A DNA stretch of 64,000 bases. Source: Cognatitamlana sp035818475 (GTDB lineage Bacteria; Bacteroidota; Bacteroidia; Flavobacteriales; Flavobacteriaceae). The stretch lies in contig NZ_JAYMGV010000001.1 of the NCBI RefSeq assembly GCF_035818475.1, forward strand, positions 2,294,001 to 2,358,000. Direction: 5' to 3'. This document shows, piece by piece, positions 9,022-17,120 of this stretch. Position 1 is the stretch's first letter. Each line of letters opens with the position of its first letter. The notes under the pieces are model-generated. The model made no database searches and had not been told where the DNA came from. It saw only the letters and a list, made by a program, of their open reading frames with translations. A program made the position numbers and the translations under genes.

Positions 9022-9243
9022 TCAATATTCATCTTCATTCCAGAGGTAATCCTCATCGGTAGGGTAATCGGACCAGATTTCTTCAATAGAGTCATAAGAG
9101 TCACCTTCGTCTTCTATAGACTGTAAGTTTTCAACAACTTCTAACGGTGCTCCAGTTCTAATGGCGTAATCTATTAATTCGTCCTTTGTTGCTGGCCAAG
9201 GTGCATCACTTAAATAAGATGCTAATTCTAATGTCCAATACAT
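9022..9243 (-). CDS. DUF2795 domain-containing small acidic protein
   Basis: Short acidic protein starting MYWTLELASYL and ending DYLWNEDEY, which I recognise as the DUF2795 family conserved across Flavobacteriia. Function is unknown. The frame can be opened at a codon at 9267, but a -7 box (9265-9272) overlaps that codon. The ATG at 9243, giving 73 aa, is therefore the likely start and also matches the usual family start. It has its own promoter and terminator, so it is probably a single-gene transcript. It lies upstream of secA in the same orientation. Confidence 0.88.
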   Translation of the reverse strand: MYWTLELASYLSDAPWPATKDELIDYAIRTGAPLEVVENLQSIEDEGDSYDSIEEIWSDYPTDEDYLWNEDEY

Positions 9244-9264
9244 TTCTTTGTGTTTAATTTTTTG

Positions 9265-9272
9265 CAAAAATA
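9265..9272 (-). promoter_or_regulatory. -7 box for the DUF2795 gene
   Basis: Minus-strand TATTTTTG, matching TAnnTTTG, ends 21 bases before the ATG at 9243. It overlaps the alternative upstream start and so argues against it. Confidence 0.6.
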
Positions 9273-9392
9273 ATTTTTTAGTTTAAACAGACAAGAAAAA
9301 AATGAATTATTTAATCATTAATTAAAAGAACGTATCTTTTTGTAATCTAAACATCTGAAATTATTTCTGCGTTGTTAATAATTGCAGCAATA

Positions 9393-9425
9393 TTAAAAAC
9401 TTATATTTTTATAAAAATTAAGTTA
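9393..9425 (-). terminator. Weak terminator-like hairpin after the cobalamin adenosyltransferase gene
   Basis: On the minus strand an AT-rich stem (AACTTA plus T-run pairing with A-run plus TAAGTT, with a small bulge) is followed by TTTTTAA, just after the stop at 9429. Confidence 0.4.
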
Positions 9426-9428
9426 TTA

Positions 9429-10004
9429 TTAGGATGTCTTTTCAGGCATCCACTTAATTTCATTTGCTTTTAAGTCATGAGTCAACTTCCGTGCCAATAC
9501 AAAAAGGAAGTCAGAAAGGCGGTTTAGGTATATTAAAGTATTAGGTTCTACAGGAGTAATATCGTTAAGTGCTGTAGCTAAACGTTCTGCTCTACGGCAT
9601 ATACAACGGGCAATGTGACAGAATGACACTGTTTGATGTCCGCCGGGTAATACAAAATGGCTCATTGGAGGCAAAGCCGCATTCATTTTATCCATTTCAA
9701 CTTCCAGTAGTTCAATATTCTCAGTAGAAATTTTTGGGATATTTAAACGTTCTTTGCCACTTTTAAGTGTTGCCTTTTCTGGGGCGGTAGCTAAAATTGC
9801 ACCAATAGTAAATAGTCTATCCTGAATGTGAATAATTAAATCTTTATAGTCTTGATGTATGTCCTGATCTCTGATGAGTCCCAGGTAAGAGTTAAGCTCA
9901 TCAACAGTGCCATAACTATCAATTCTAATATGGTGTTTAGGTACCCGGGTACCACCAAACAATGCTGTAGTACCTTTATCTCCTGTTTTAGTGTAGATTT
10001 TCAT
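9429..10004 (-). CDS. Cob(I)yrinic acid a,c-diamide / cob(I)alamin adenosyltransferase, PduO type
   Basis: Transfers the adenosyl group of ATP to cob(I)alamin to make coenzyme B12. The 191-aa length and the N-terminal ATP-binding segment TKTGDKGTTALFGG are typical of PduO/MMAB-type enzymes. So are the central VDELNSYLG and the CRRAER segment, which carries the conserved arginine-glutamate pair. The likely client is a B12-dependent mutase or ribonucleotide reductase elsewhere. It lies 173 bases downstream of a methyltransferase gene on the same strand. No B12-box riboswitch is seen upstream, but a small stem hides the start codon (10002-10036). Confidence 0.92.
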   Translation of the reverse strand: MKIYTKTGDKGTTALFGGTRVPKHHIRIDSYGTVDELNSYLGLIRDQDIHQDYKDLIIHIQDRLFTIGAILATAPEKATLKSGKERLNIPKISTENIELLEVEMDKMNAALPPMSHFVLPGGHQTVSFCHIARCICRRAERLATALNDITPVEPNTLIYLNRLSDFLFVLARKLTHDLKANEIKWMPEKTS

Positions 10005-10036
10005 CCGATAATTTTTATAGCTTCAGAGGTCGGATG
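10002..10036 (-). promoter_or_regulatory. Stem-loop sequestering the start codon of the adenosyltransferase gene
   Basis: On the minus strand CATCCGA and TCGGATG are perfect 7-bp inverted arms separated by 21 bases, and the second arm contains the ATG start codon. Such a stem could restrict initiation; no ligand domain is recognised. Confidence 0.35.
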
Positions 10037-10100
10037 TAATTCGCCATTTATATTTTATAAATTAACGATACAATCCTGAAGTGCTCATTTCATGCTATGC

Positions 10101-10130
10101 AAGTTAAAAGTAAAAAGTTAAAAGTTAAAG
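10101..10130. repeat. Short AGTTAAA-type imperfect tandem repeat
   Basis: Intergenic low-complexity run with repeated AGTTAAA/AGTAAAA units between the methyltransferase and adenosyltransferase genes. It is probably neutral. Confidence 0.6.
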
Positions 10131-10177
10131 GTTTTTTACAAGAGATTGCTATAGGTTTTTTTTTAATTTAAAAACTT

Positions 10178-10951
10178 TTATATTCTTATTGTAAAATGCT
10201 CCTTAACCTGTTCTCTCCTAAAAAACACTAAGCCCCAGTAAAAGGTATCAATGGTTACTGTTACTTTAGGGTGTTGCTTAATAATCTCCCAGGCCTCGGT
10301 CATGCCTTTAGACCAATAGATATCATCAAAAATAAATACAGAATTGTTATGAGCTGTAGGTAATAACACTTCAAAATAATTTAAGGTAGCTTCTTTTTGG
10401 TGATTGCCGTCAAAGAAAACAAGGTCAAAGCTGTTAGAGTCTAATTTTTTGATATGGTCATTAAAATCACCGGTAATAACAGTTATATTATTTGCCTGAT
10501 GAGCTTGTAACCCTTCTTTAGCAAACTTAGCTGTATTAGGGCAACCTTCAATAGTTGTGACTTTAGCCTCAGGATGTCCTGAACTTAAAGCATGTGTTGC
10601 GATACCTAAGGAAGTACCTAATTCTAAAATACTTTTTGACTTAAAATATTTACTAAGCCTATAAAGAAGCTTAGCCCTTTTATATGTGGTTCCTGCATTT
10701 TTAGCAATAGCATAAACCTTACGTTCTTTTCTTTTTATTAGGCGGGAGCCCTTTCCCAGATCTAAGACATTGATTTTTGTGTTTATTTTTAATAAAGATT
10801 TTTTATAGCTTGAAATGGCGTTATATGCACTATAGTGTGCCTTATCATAAAAACACTTGGTTACTAAGTCAAAAACAAAGGGAGAATGTATACCGTGTTG
10901 ATTGGTAGATTTGAATAAGAATTTTATGTATTGAATAACTTGATAAAACAT
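10178..10951 (-). CDS. Class I SAM-dependent methyltransferase
   Basis: 257-aa protein with a Rossmann SAM-binding motif I (ILELGTSLGIATHAL, mid-protein) and an acidic post-I segment (TTIEGCP). A later DLVFFDGNH segment resembles the motif of O-methyltransferase-like Methyltransf_24 proteins. About 90 N-terminal residues precede the fold (NQHGIHSPFVFDLV), a pattern seen in Bacteroidota homologues. The substrate is unknown. It follows the ABC-F gene by 26 bases on the same strand, so the two are probably co-transcribed. Confidence 0.8.
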   Translation of the reverse strand: MFYQVIQYIKFLFKSTNQHGIHSPFVFDLVTKCFYDKAHYSAYNAISSYKKSLLKINTKINVLDLGKGSRLIKRKERKVYAIAKNAGTTYKRAKLLYRLSKYFKSKSILELGTSLGIATHALSSGHPEAKVTTIEGCPNTAKFAKEGLQAHQANNITVITGDFNDHIKKLDSNSFDLVFFDGNHQKEATLNYFEVLLPTAHNNSVFIFDDIYWSKGMTEAWEIIKQHPKVTVTIDTFYWGLVFFRREQVKEHFTIRI

Positions 10952-10977
10952 ATTATAGCACTTGAAAGGTATAACTT

Positions 10978-12840
10978 TTATTCCTCCAGCTTTGAGGATA
11001 GTTCAAACCAACGTTCTTCTTTAGCTTCTATGGTGTCAATAATATCTTGTAATTCCTCTGAGAGTTTTTTAATGTCTTCTTGAGATAAATCGGGGTTATT
11101 AAACTTATTTTCCAGTTCTTTTTTATCAAAAGCCAAAGTATTGAGTTTACTTTCAATATTCCTCAATTCTTTTTCTTCGTTAAAAGATAATTTAGATGCT
11201 TTATTCTGCTTCCATGACGACTTGTCTTTTTTGTTTTCAGAAGTATTTGATACAACAGGCTGACTGTCTTCATAAACCCTATAATCCGTATAGTTACCAG
11301 GGAAACCTTCAATAATACCGTTACCTTTAAAAACAAACAGGTGGTCCGTTATCTTATCCATAAAATACCGGTCATGGGATACTACAATGATACAACCGGG
11401 AAAATCCAAGAGAAAACTTTCAAGAACGTTAAGCGTCACAATATCCAGGTCATTAGTAGGTTCATCAAGAATTAAAAAGTTTGGGTTCTGAATTAAAACG
11501 GTACACAGGTACAGGCGTTTGCGTTCACCTCCGCTTAGTTTCTCAACAAAATCATATTGCTTTTTTCTACTAAATAGAAAACGTTCCAGTAGCTGTTGCG
11601 CACTGATTTGCCGGCCTTTTTTTAACGGGATATAATCACCAAATGCTCTGATGACATCAATTACTTTTTGTTCAGGTTTGATACTAATGCCACCTTGCGT
11701 ATAATATCCAAACTTAACGGTGTCACCTTTAACAACTTTACCGGAATCAGGTAGTGCAGATTGCGTTAAAATATTTAAAAAAGTAGTTTTTCCTGTACCA
11801 TTTTTTCCAATGATACCTATGCGCTCTCCTTTTTTAAATGTGTATTCAAAATTATCAAGAATAACATTATCTTTAAATGCTTTAGATACTTTATGGAATT
11901 CCAAGATTTTACTACCCAGGCGTTCCATGTTTAGTTCCAATTGAACTTGATGGTCATTTCTACGCTGATGCGCTCTATGTTTTATATCTGCAAAGTCATC
12001 AATTCTGGATTTTGATTTTGTTGTTCTTGCTTTAGGCTGTCTACGCATCCAGGTCAGCTCTTTTTTAAAGAGTTGTTTTGCTTTTCCCGTTTCAACGGCT
12101 TCTCGTTCAATTCTTTCACCACGCTTTTCAAGATAATATGAGTAATTACCTTTATAACTATATAATTGCCCCTCATCTAACTCTATAATCTCATTACAAA
12201 CACGTTCCAAAAAATAACGATCATGAGTTACCATAAAAAGCGTAATATTTTCTTTGGCAAAAAAGGCTTCTAACCACTCAATCATTTCTAAATCTAAATG
12301 ATTTGTAGGTTCATCCAAAATGAGTAAATCTGGTTTGTTGATTAGTGCATTGGCTAAGGCAAGACGTTTTTTTTGCCCACCGGAAAGTACACTTACTTTC
12401 TGCTGTAGATTATCTAGTTTAAGTTTAAAAAGTATTTGTTTATAAAGTGTTTCAAAATCCCATGCCTGATGATGCTCCATAGCCTCAAAAGCAGCTTGAT
12501 AGGCTTCTGTGTCTTCTGGGTTTAAAAGTGTCTTTTCATAATTAGAAATGACTTTTAAGATGGGATTTTCACTGGCTAAAATGGTTTCTTCAACAGTTAG
12601 ATTTTTATCAAATTTAGGATCTTGAGATAAAAAAGACACTTTGATATCTTTTCTGTAAATAACATTTCCGGAATCAGATTGATCTTTTCCTGATAAAATA
12701 TTTAAAATAGAAGTCTTTCCGGTACCATTCTTGGCAACAAAAGCTATTTTTTGATCTTTATGAATGCTAAAGGAGATGTTTTCAAAAAGGACCAATTCTC
12801 CATAAGACTTTGATATATTTTCAACTGTTAAAAAATTCAA
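10978..12840 (-). CDS. ABC-F family ATPase (Uup-like)
   Basis: A 620-aa soluble protein with two ABC nucleotide-binding domains and no membrane segments. Walker A motifs are AKNGTGKTS and GKNGTGKTT, signatures are LSGGQKKR and LSGGERKR, and the linker between domains is rich in Arg/Lys. The C-terminal ~80 residues look like a coiled coil, as in Uup, which binds DNA or ribosomes. ABC-F proteins act on the ribosome to relieve stalling, and some give antibiotic resistance. This one looks like the housekeeping Uup type. It is divergent from the polysaccharide locus across a 107-base region. Confidence 0.88.
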   Translation of the reverse strand: MNFLTVENISKSYGELVLFENISFSIHKDQKIAFVAKNGTGKTSILNILSGKDQSDSGNVIYRKDIKVSFLSQDPKFDKNLTVEETILASENPILKVISNYEKTLLNPEDTEAYQAAFEAMEHHQAWDFETLYKQILFKLKLDNLQQKVSVLSGGQKKRLALANALINKPDLLILDEPTNHLDLEMIEWLEAFFAKENITLFMVTHDRYFLERVCNEIIELDEGQLYSYKGNYSYYLEKRGERIEREAVETGKAKQLFKKELTWMRRQPKARTTKSKSRIDDFADIKHRAHQRRNDHQVQLELNMERLGSKILEFHKVSKAFKDNVILDNFEYTFKKGERIGIIGKNGTGKTTFLNILTQSALPDSGKVVKGDTVKFGYYTQGGISIKPEQKVIDVIRAFGDYIPLKKGRQISAQQLLERFLFSRKKQYDFVEKLSGGERKRLYLCTVLIQNPNFLILDEPTNDLDIVTLNVLESFLLDFPGCIIVVSHDRYFMDKITDHLFVFKGNGIIEGFPGNYTDYRVYEDSQPVVSNTSENKKDKSSWKQNKASKLSFNEEKELRNIESKLNTLAFDKKELENKFNNPDLSQEDIKKLSEELQDIIDTIEAKEERWFELSSKLEE

Positions 12841-12888
12841 AAGCTAATATTTTTTGCAAATAACGGACAAAAAACCAAAAAATCATCC

Positions 12889-12919
12889 ATAAGTTTTATT
12901 GTTCCTTCCTAAAACTTAT
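12889..12919. promoter_or_regulatory. 10-bp perfect inverted repeat over the polysaccharide operon promoter (candidate operator)
   Basis: ATAAGTTTTA (12889-12898) and TAAAACTTAT (12910-12919) are perfect inverted arms with an 11-base spacer and centres 21 bp apart, about two helix turns. The right arm overlaps the -7 box and the spacer starts with the TTG of a plausible -33 element, so a bound dimeric regulator would block transcription. Confidence 0.5.
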
Positions 12920-12924
12920 ATTTG
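12899..12924 (+). promoter_or_regulatory. Promoter of the polysaccharide locus (-33 TTG, -7 TATATTTG)
   Basis: TTG at 12899-12901 and TATATTTG at 12917-12924 resemble Bacteroidota -33/-7 elements, and the ATG at 12948 is 23 bases beyond. The -7 box covers the alternative GTG start at 12924, which argues for ATG 12948. Confidence 0.6.
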
Positions 12925-12947
12925 TGAGAAATCAAACTGCCTCATAT

Positions 12948-13748
12948 ATGAAGAGAAGTCTTCTTCTGGTTATAATAATCATAAATATTGTTTTTGTTTC
13001 ATGCATTACAAATAAAGATGTGGTTTATCTGCAAGATAAAGGTGGTGGCATGGATAGTTTGACGGTAATTAATGAAATACAAAAACCATACAGGGTACAG
13101 GTAAATGATATATTAAGTATCAATGTTAAGGCTTTAGATGAAGAGTTAACAAAGATTTTTAATCCGGTGGAGTCATCAGCCGGAGCCATTCAAAACCAAA
13201 GTCAGTCTTCGCTATATTTTAACGGATTTACGGTAGATTTACACGGTAGGATTAAATTTCCAATTTTAGGGGAAATCACAGTGCTGGGATTTACTGTAAA
13301 AGAAATTGAAGCATTAGTTAAAGAGGAATTGCTAAAGCAATATTTTAAAGAAACCGCAGAATTGTTTGTTACCGTTAAGTTAGCCGGGTTAAGGTATACG
13401 GTTACGGGAGAAGTTGGAGGAGCTGGTGTTTACACCTTATTTCAAGATAGAGTAAATATTATAGAAGCTCTGGCAAATGCCGGAGATATTTTAGTCACAG
13501 GTAACAGAAAAGATGTTTTAGTAATCAGGCAGTATCCGGATGGACAAAAGATCCATCATATAGATCTAACCGATAAAAAAGCTATGCAATCGTCTTTTTA
13601 TTATATACAGCCTAATGACATGATATTGGTAAAACCTTTAAAGCGTAAGTCTATTGGAGCAGGGCAAACTGCTGTACAAAATTTAGCAGCCATTTCATCA
13701 ATTTTAGCTGGGTTGGTTTCCATTTATGTTTTAACCAGGAATCTTTAA
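12948..13748 (+). CDS. Polysaccharide biosynthesis/export lipoprotein (Wza-like OPX)
   Basis: Outer-membrane polysaccharide export protein of 266 aa. From ATG 12948 the protein has a lipoprotein signal ending FVSC (Cys19). It continues with a Poly_export domain (YRVQVNDILSINV...) and a SLBB-type segment (TVTGEVGGAGVYTL). A hydrophobic helix near the C-terminus (about residues 240-262) may span the membrane as Wza's C-terminal helix does. A GTG 24 bases upstream would prepend eight residues and spoil the signal peptide. It is the first gene of the locus, 10 bases before its Wzc partner. Confidence 0.92.
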   Translation: MKRSLLLVIIIINIVFVSCITNKDVVYLQDKGGGMDSLTVINEIQKPYRVQVNDILSINVKALDEELTKIFNPVESSAGAIQNQSQSSLYFNGFTVDLHGRIKFPILGEITVLGFTVKEIEALVKEELLKQYFKETAELFVTVKLAGLRYTVTGEVGGAGVYTLFQDRVNIIEALANAGDILVTGNRKDVLVIRQYPDGQKIHHIDLTDKKAMQSSFYYIQPNDMILVKPLKRKSIGAGQTAVQNLAAISSILAGLVSIYVLTRNL

Positions 13749-13758
13749 TTGAAGTGCT

Positions 13759-16218
13759 ATGACAGAAGAATTTGAAGTATCTGAATCAACAGCCTCAAGT
13801 TTTGATATAAAAAAGTTTTTGTTTCGGGCTCTGAGCTATTGGAAGCTGTTTTTGCTTTTAGCAGCTATTGGTGTTTTCTATGTGTATCAAAAAAACATAA
13901 GAGAAGAGTTTTCATATAGATTAGGCACAAAAATTTCTGTTGAGGATGATAGTAACCCACTATTTACCTCAAATGCCAGTTTGACCTTTAACTGGGGAGG
14001 TGTTACTTCAAAAATACAAACCATGGTGGTAACGCTTAAATCGCGTTCACATCATGAAAAAGTTGTTGATAGATTAGAGTTTTATAAAAGTTATTTAAAA
14101 CAAGGGCGTTTTAGAAAGCAGGATATTTATAAAGCGGCTCCATTTAGATTTGATCAAGATCATGATTTTGGACAATTAATCAACCGCCCTATTCAGGTTA
14201 CGTTTTTAAGTGAAGATGCTTTTGAACTTGAAATTGAATTTGCTGGTACAACAGCAACGACTCAAAACTTTAATACTAAAGAAATATTACGAGTAGATGT
14301 TCCAATAGGGGTATTTAAGAAACAGTTTAAATTAGGAGAACCTATCAGCCTACCTTTTTTAAAAGGGGTTGTAAAACTTGCTTCAAATAGAAAAGTGTCT
14401 TCTGGAGAAGTTTATTATTTACAGTTTAATAATTTTGATGGCGCTGTTTCAAGTTATCGGGCAAGAACAGGCGTGTCAAATAATAATAATTCGCCAATTT
14501 TAGATATTTCTCTGATAGATAAGAATACTGAAAAAATTGTAGATTATTTAAATGCTATTGTAGCCGTTTTAAGTGAAGACCAACTGAATAGAAAGAACCA
14601 GTACGCTACAAACGCCATTACTTTTATTGATCAACAAATATCGAGAGTTAAAGGGGAACTTTCTGAAAATGCAGAAGCACTTAACGCTTATCGGAAAAAG
14701 AATAAAATATTTAACCTGGATGAAGAAAGTGTTTTACTTAATGATAAACTGACCAAACTGGATACGGAAAAAGAGACTATAAACAGGCAGCTTAGTTATT
14801 ATTCTAATTTAAAGAACTATCTGTTGACCAGTAATTCTTTTACTGAAATTCCAGCGCCTTCCATAGCAGGGATTGAAGATGCTAATATTTTAAATAATGT
14901 TTCAAAGATCAACGAGCTTTCGGTTCAAAAGTCAAAATTACAATACTCAGTGCGTAGTGACGCTTCGATTTTTAACGATTTAAACAGGCAAATTGAAGGT
15001 TTGAAAAATGTGCTTTTAGAGAATATAAGCTCAGTTACAAGTGGATTAAAAGAAGACTTAAGGAGTGTAAGCAATAATTTGAATACTGTTGAAAGTCAAT
15101 TTAGTAAACTCCCAGAAGATCAACAACAACTTATAAACATTGAACGTCAATATACCTTAAGTGAGCAAACCTATAATGTGTTTCTAGCTAAAAGAGGAGA
15201 AGCTGAAATAATTAAGGCCTCAAATGTTTCTGATATTTTAATTATTGACCCGGCAAAAAATACAGGTGCTACAGTTTTAGGAAGAAATTTAAATATTCGT
15301 TATGTTTTTGCAGTTTTTGCAGCTTTGCTTATCCCGTTGTTATTGGCTTTTGTTTTAACATTTTTAGATCATAACATTCATAGTCCGGTGGATGTTGAAC
15401 AACTATCTGGTATTCCAATATTAGGCGTTATAGGAAAAAATAAATTAGATAATAATTTAGTCGTACATAGGAAACCAAAATCTGCTGTTGCCGAAGCGTT
15501 TCGCGCGATACGCTCTAATTTGCAGTATTTATATAAATCCAATGAGATAAAAGGTGCTAAAACTTTACTTGTTACTTCATCTGTTAGTGGCGAGGGAAAG
15601 ACTTTTTGCTCTATTAATATTGCTACTGTTTTTGCTTTAAGTGGGAAAAAAACCATTTTGCTGGGTTTAGATCTTAGAAAGCCCAAGATTTTTGATGATT
15701 TTAAGATTAAAAATGATCTTGGTGTTGTAAATTATTTGATTGGCCAGGAATCATTTGATACTATTATTCAAAAAACAGAAATAGAACATTTGGATGTTAT
15801 CACCTCTGGGCCTATACCACCTAACCCTTCAGAGTTACTTATTAATGAGAGGTTAAGTGAATTAATAAATACCCTAAAGACAACATATGATTATATTGTT
15901 TTAGACACGCCCCCTGTAGGTTTAGTGGCTGATGCTTTAGAACTATTGGATCATGTGGACGCCTCATTATATGTAGTAAGACAAGATTACACCAAAAGAG
16001 GGATGCTTAATTTTGTAAACGAAAAATATAGAACAAAGCAAATTGAGAATATTAGTATTGTTTATAATGGTTATGACCAAAAAGCCAAATATGGTTATGG
16101 CTACGGTTACGGTTATGGTTATGGCTATGGTTATGGGAATTACGCTAATGGATATCATGAAGATTTTAAAACAAAATTGGGGCTATTGTCAAGGCTTAGA
16201 TCTGTTTTTAAAAAATAG
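13759..16218 (+). CDS. Polysaccharide co-polymerase / tyrosine autokinase (Wzc-like)
   Basis: An 819-aa inner-membrane protein controlling polymer length and export. A first transmembrane helix lies near residues 30-48, followed by a large periplasmic Wzz/GNVR coiled-coil region and a second helix near 515-538. The cytoplasmic BY-kinase domain has Walker A SGEGKT (about 611-616), Walker A' LLGLDLRKP (first Asp of the usual motif replaced, common in Bacteroidota) and Walker B VLDTPP. The C-terminus carries eight Tyr-Gly units, the expected autophosphorylation cluster but in unusually regular form. It works with the Wza-like protein upstream. Confidence 0.93.
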   Translation: MTEEFEVSESTASSFDIKKFLFRALSYWKLFLLLAAIGVFYVYQKNIREEFSYRLGTKISVEDDSNPLFTSNASLTFNWGGVTSKIQTMVVTLKSRSHHEKVVDRLEFYKSYLKQGRFRKQDIYKAAPFRFDQDHDFGQLINRPIQVTFLSEDAFELEIEFAGTTATTQNFNTKEILRVDVPIGVFKKQFKLGEPISLPFLKGVVKLASNRKVSSGEVYYLQFNNFDGAVSSYRARTGVSNNNNSPILDISLIDKNTEKIVDYLNAIVAVLSEDQLNRKNQYATNAITFIDQQISRVKGELSENAEALNAYRKKNKIFNLDEESVLLNDKLTKLDTEKETINRQLSYYSNLKNYLLTSNSFTEIPAPSIAGIEDANILNNVSKINELSVQKSKLQYSVRSDASIFNDLNRQIEGLKNVLLENISSVTSGLKEDLRSVSNNLNTVESQFSKLPEDQQQLINIERQYTLSEQTYNVFLAKRGEAEIIKASNVSDILIIDPAKNTGATVLGRNLNIRYVFAVFAALLIPLLLAFVLTFLDHNIHSPVDVEQLSGIPILGVIGKNKLDNNLVVHRKPKSAVAEAFRAIRSNLQYLYKSNEIKGAKTLLVTSSVSGEGKTFCSINIATVFALSGKKTILLGLDLRKPKIFDDFKIKNDLGVVNYLIGQESFDTIIQKTEIEHLDVITSGPIPPNPSELLINERLSELINTLKTTYDYIVLDTPPVGLVADALELLDHVDASLYVVRQDYTKRGMLNFVNEKYRTKQIENISIVYNGYDQKAKYGYGYGYGYGYGYGYGNYANGYHEDFKTKLGLLSRLRSVFKK
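16090..16137 (+). repeat. Eight tandem 6-bp units (TAYGGN) encoding Tyr-Gly in the Wzc tail
   Basis: Tat/tac and ggt/ggc/ggg codons alternate eight times without interruption. The hexamer repeat could gain or lose units by slippage without shifting the frame, changing the number of phosphorylatable tyrosines. Confidence 0.9.
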
Positions 16219-16252
16219 AATTAATTAGCAATTAAATTTAATCTGGAATTTT

Positions 16253-17119
16253 TTGAAAAAGGAAATAAAAGGAGATTGGCTTTATACTATTTCATCTAAA
16301 AGAAGTGTCTTTAGCTTAAATTTTAAAGAAATTTGGAGCTACAGGGATTTACTTTTCCTTTTTGTAAAGCGAGATATAATTACTGTTTATAAGCAAACCA
16401 TTTTGGGTCCCCTATGGTATGTGATACAACCCCTATTTACATCTGTAATTTTTACACTTGTTTTTAATAATTTGGGACAAATAAAAACTGGAACTGTTAA
16501 TCCCTTTTTGTTTAACTTGGCAGGAATTACCTTGTGGAATTATTTTAAAGAGTGTCTTACCGGTACTTCAAATACGTTTACTAAAAATCAGAATATTTTT
16601 GGCAAAGTCTATTTTCCCAGAGCTATCATGCCAATGTCTGTTACGTTTTCCAATCTTTTAAAGTTTGTAATACAGCTATGTATTTTTTTTGGGTTTTACA
16701 CGTATTTTTTTATTTCAGGAGATAATTTGTCATTAAGCCCGATGGTGTTGTTGTTACCTGTATACGTAATAATGATGGCATTGTTAGGTTTAGGGTTTGG
16801 TATGATATTATCTGCAATGACAACTAAATACAGAGATTTAACCGTTTTGGTTGGTTTTGGTGTTCAGTTATTAATGTATGTGTCTGCTGTGCCTTACCCA
16901 GTTTCTGAAGCACGTTTAAAATTTCCTGATTGGGTTGTGCCATTTGTAGAGTTTAATCCTTTAACACAACTTATAGAAGGATTTAGATATATATTATTAA
17001 ATACAGGTGAGATAAATTTAAAGAGCTTTATTTATACATTTTTGTTAAGCTTATTCACATTTTTATTAGGGTTAGTGGTGTTTAATAGAACCGAAAAACA
17101 ATTTATTGATACTGTATAA
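16253..17119 (+). CDS. ABC-2 polysaccharide exporter permease (Wzm-like)
   Basis: Inner-membrane permease of 288 aa with about six hydrophobic segments. The N-terminal motif YRDLLFLFVKRDI...YKQTILGPLW is diagnostic for ABC-2 transporters of O-antigen, capsule or teichoic acid. It would pass a lipid-linked glycan across the inner membrane. The start is TTG: no in-frame ATG precedes the conserved N-terminus and family members begin near here. It sits 34 bases after the Wzc gene and its stop is one base before the Wzt ATG. Confidence 0.92.
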   Translation: MKKEIKGDWLYTISSKRSVFSLNFKEIWSYRDLLFLFVKRDIITVYKQTILGPLWYVIQPLFTSVIFTLVFNNLGQIKTGTVNPFLFNLAGITLWNYFKECLTGTSNTFTKNQNIFGKVYFPRAIMPMSVTFSNLLKFVIQLCIFFGFYTYFFISGDNLSLSPMVLLLPVYVIMMALLGLGFGMILSAMTTKYRDLTVLVGFGVQLLMYVSAVPYPVSEARLKFPDWVVPFVEFNPLTQLIEGFRYILLNTGEINLKSFIYTFLLSLFTFLLGLVVFNRTEKQFIDTV

Positions 17120-17120
17120 T

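Noticed and set aside
10005..10177. Cobalamin riboswitch upstream of the adenosyltransferase
   Set aside because: No B12-box-like sequence or extended secondary structure is visible in the 173-base gap; only a small start-codon stem remains.
12889..12919. Invertible promoter as in Bacteroides capsule loci
   Set aside because: The arms are only 10 bp with an 11-base spacer, too short for a site-specific inversion element, and no invertase gene is nearby.
15967..16158. Minus-strand open frame opposite the Wzc tail (repetitive Ile/Thr/Val)
   Set aside because: It is the antisense image of the Tyr-Gly repeat; no start signals or family features.
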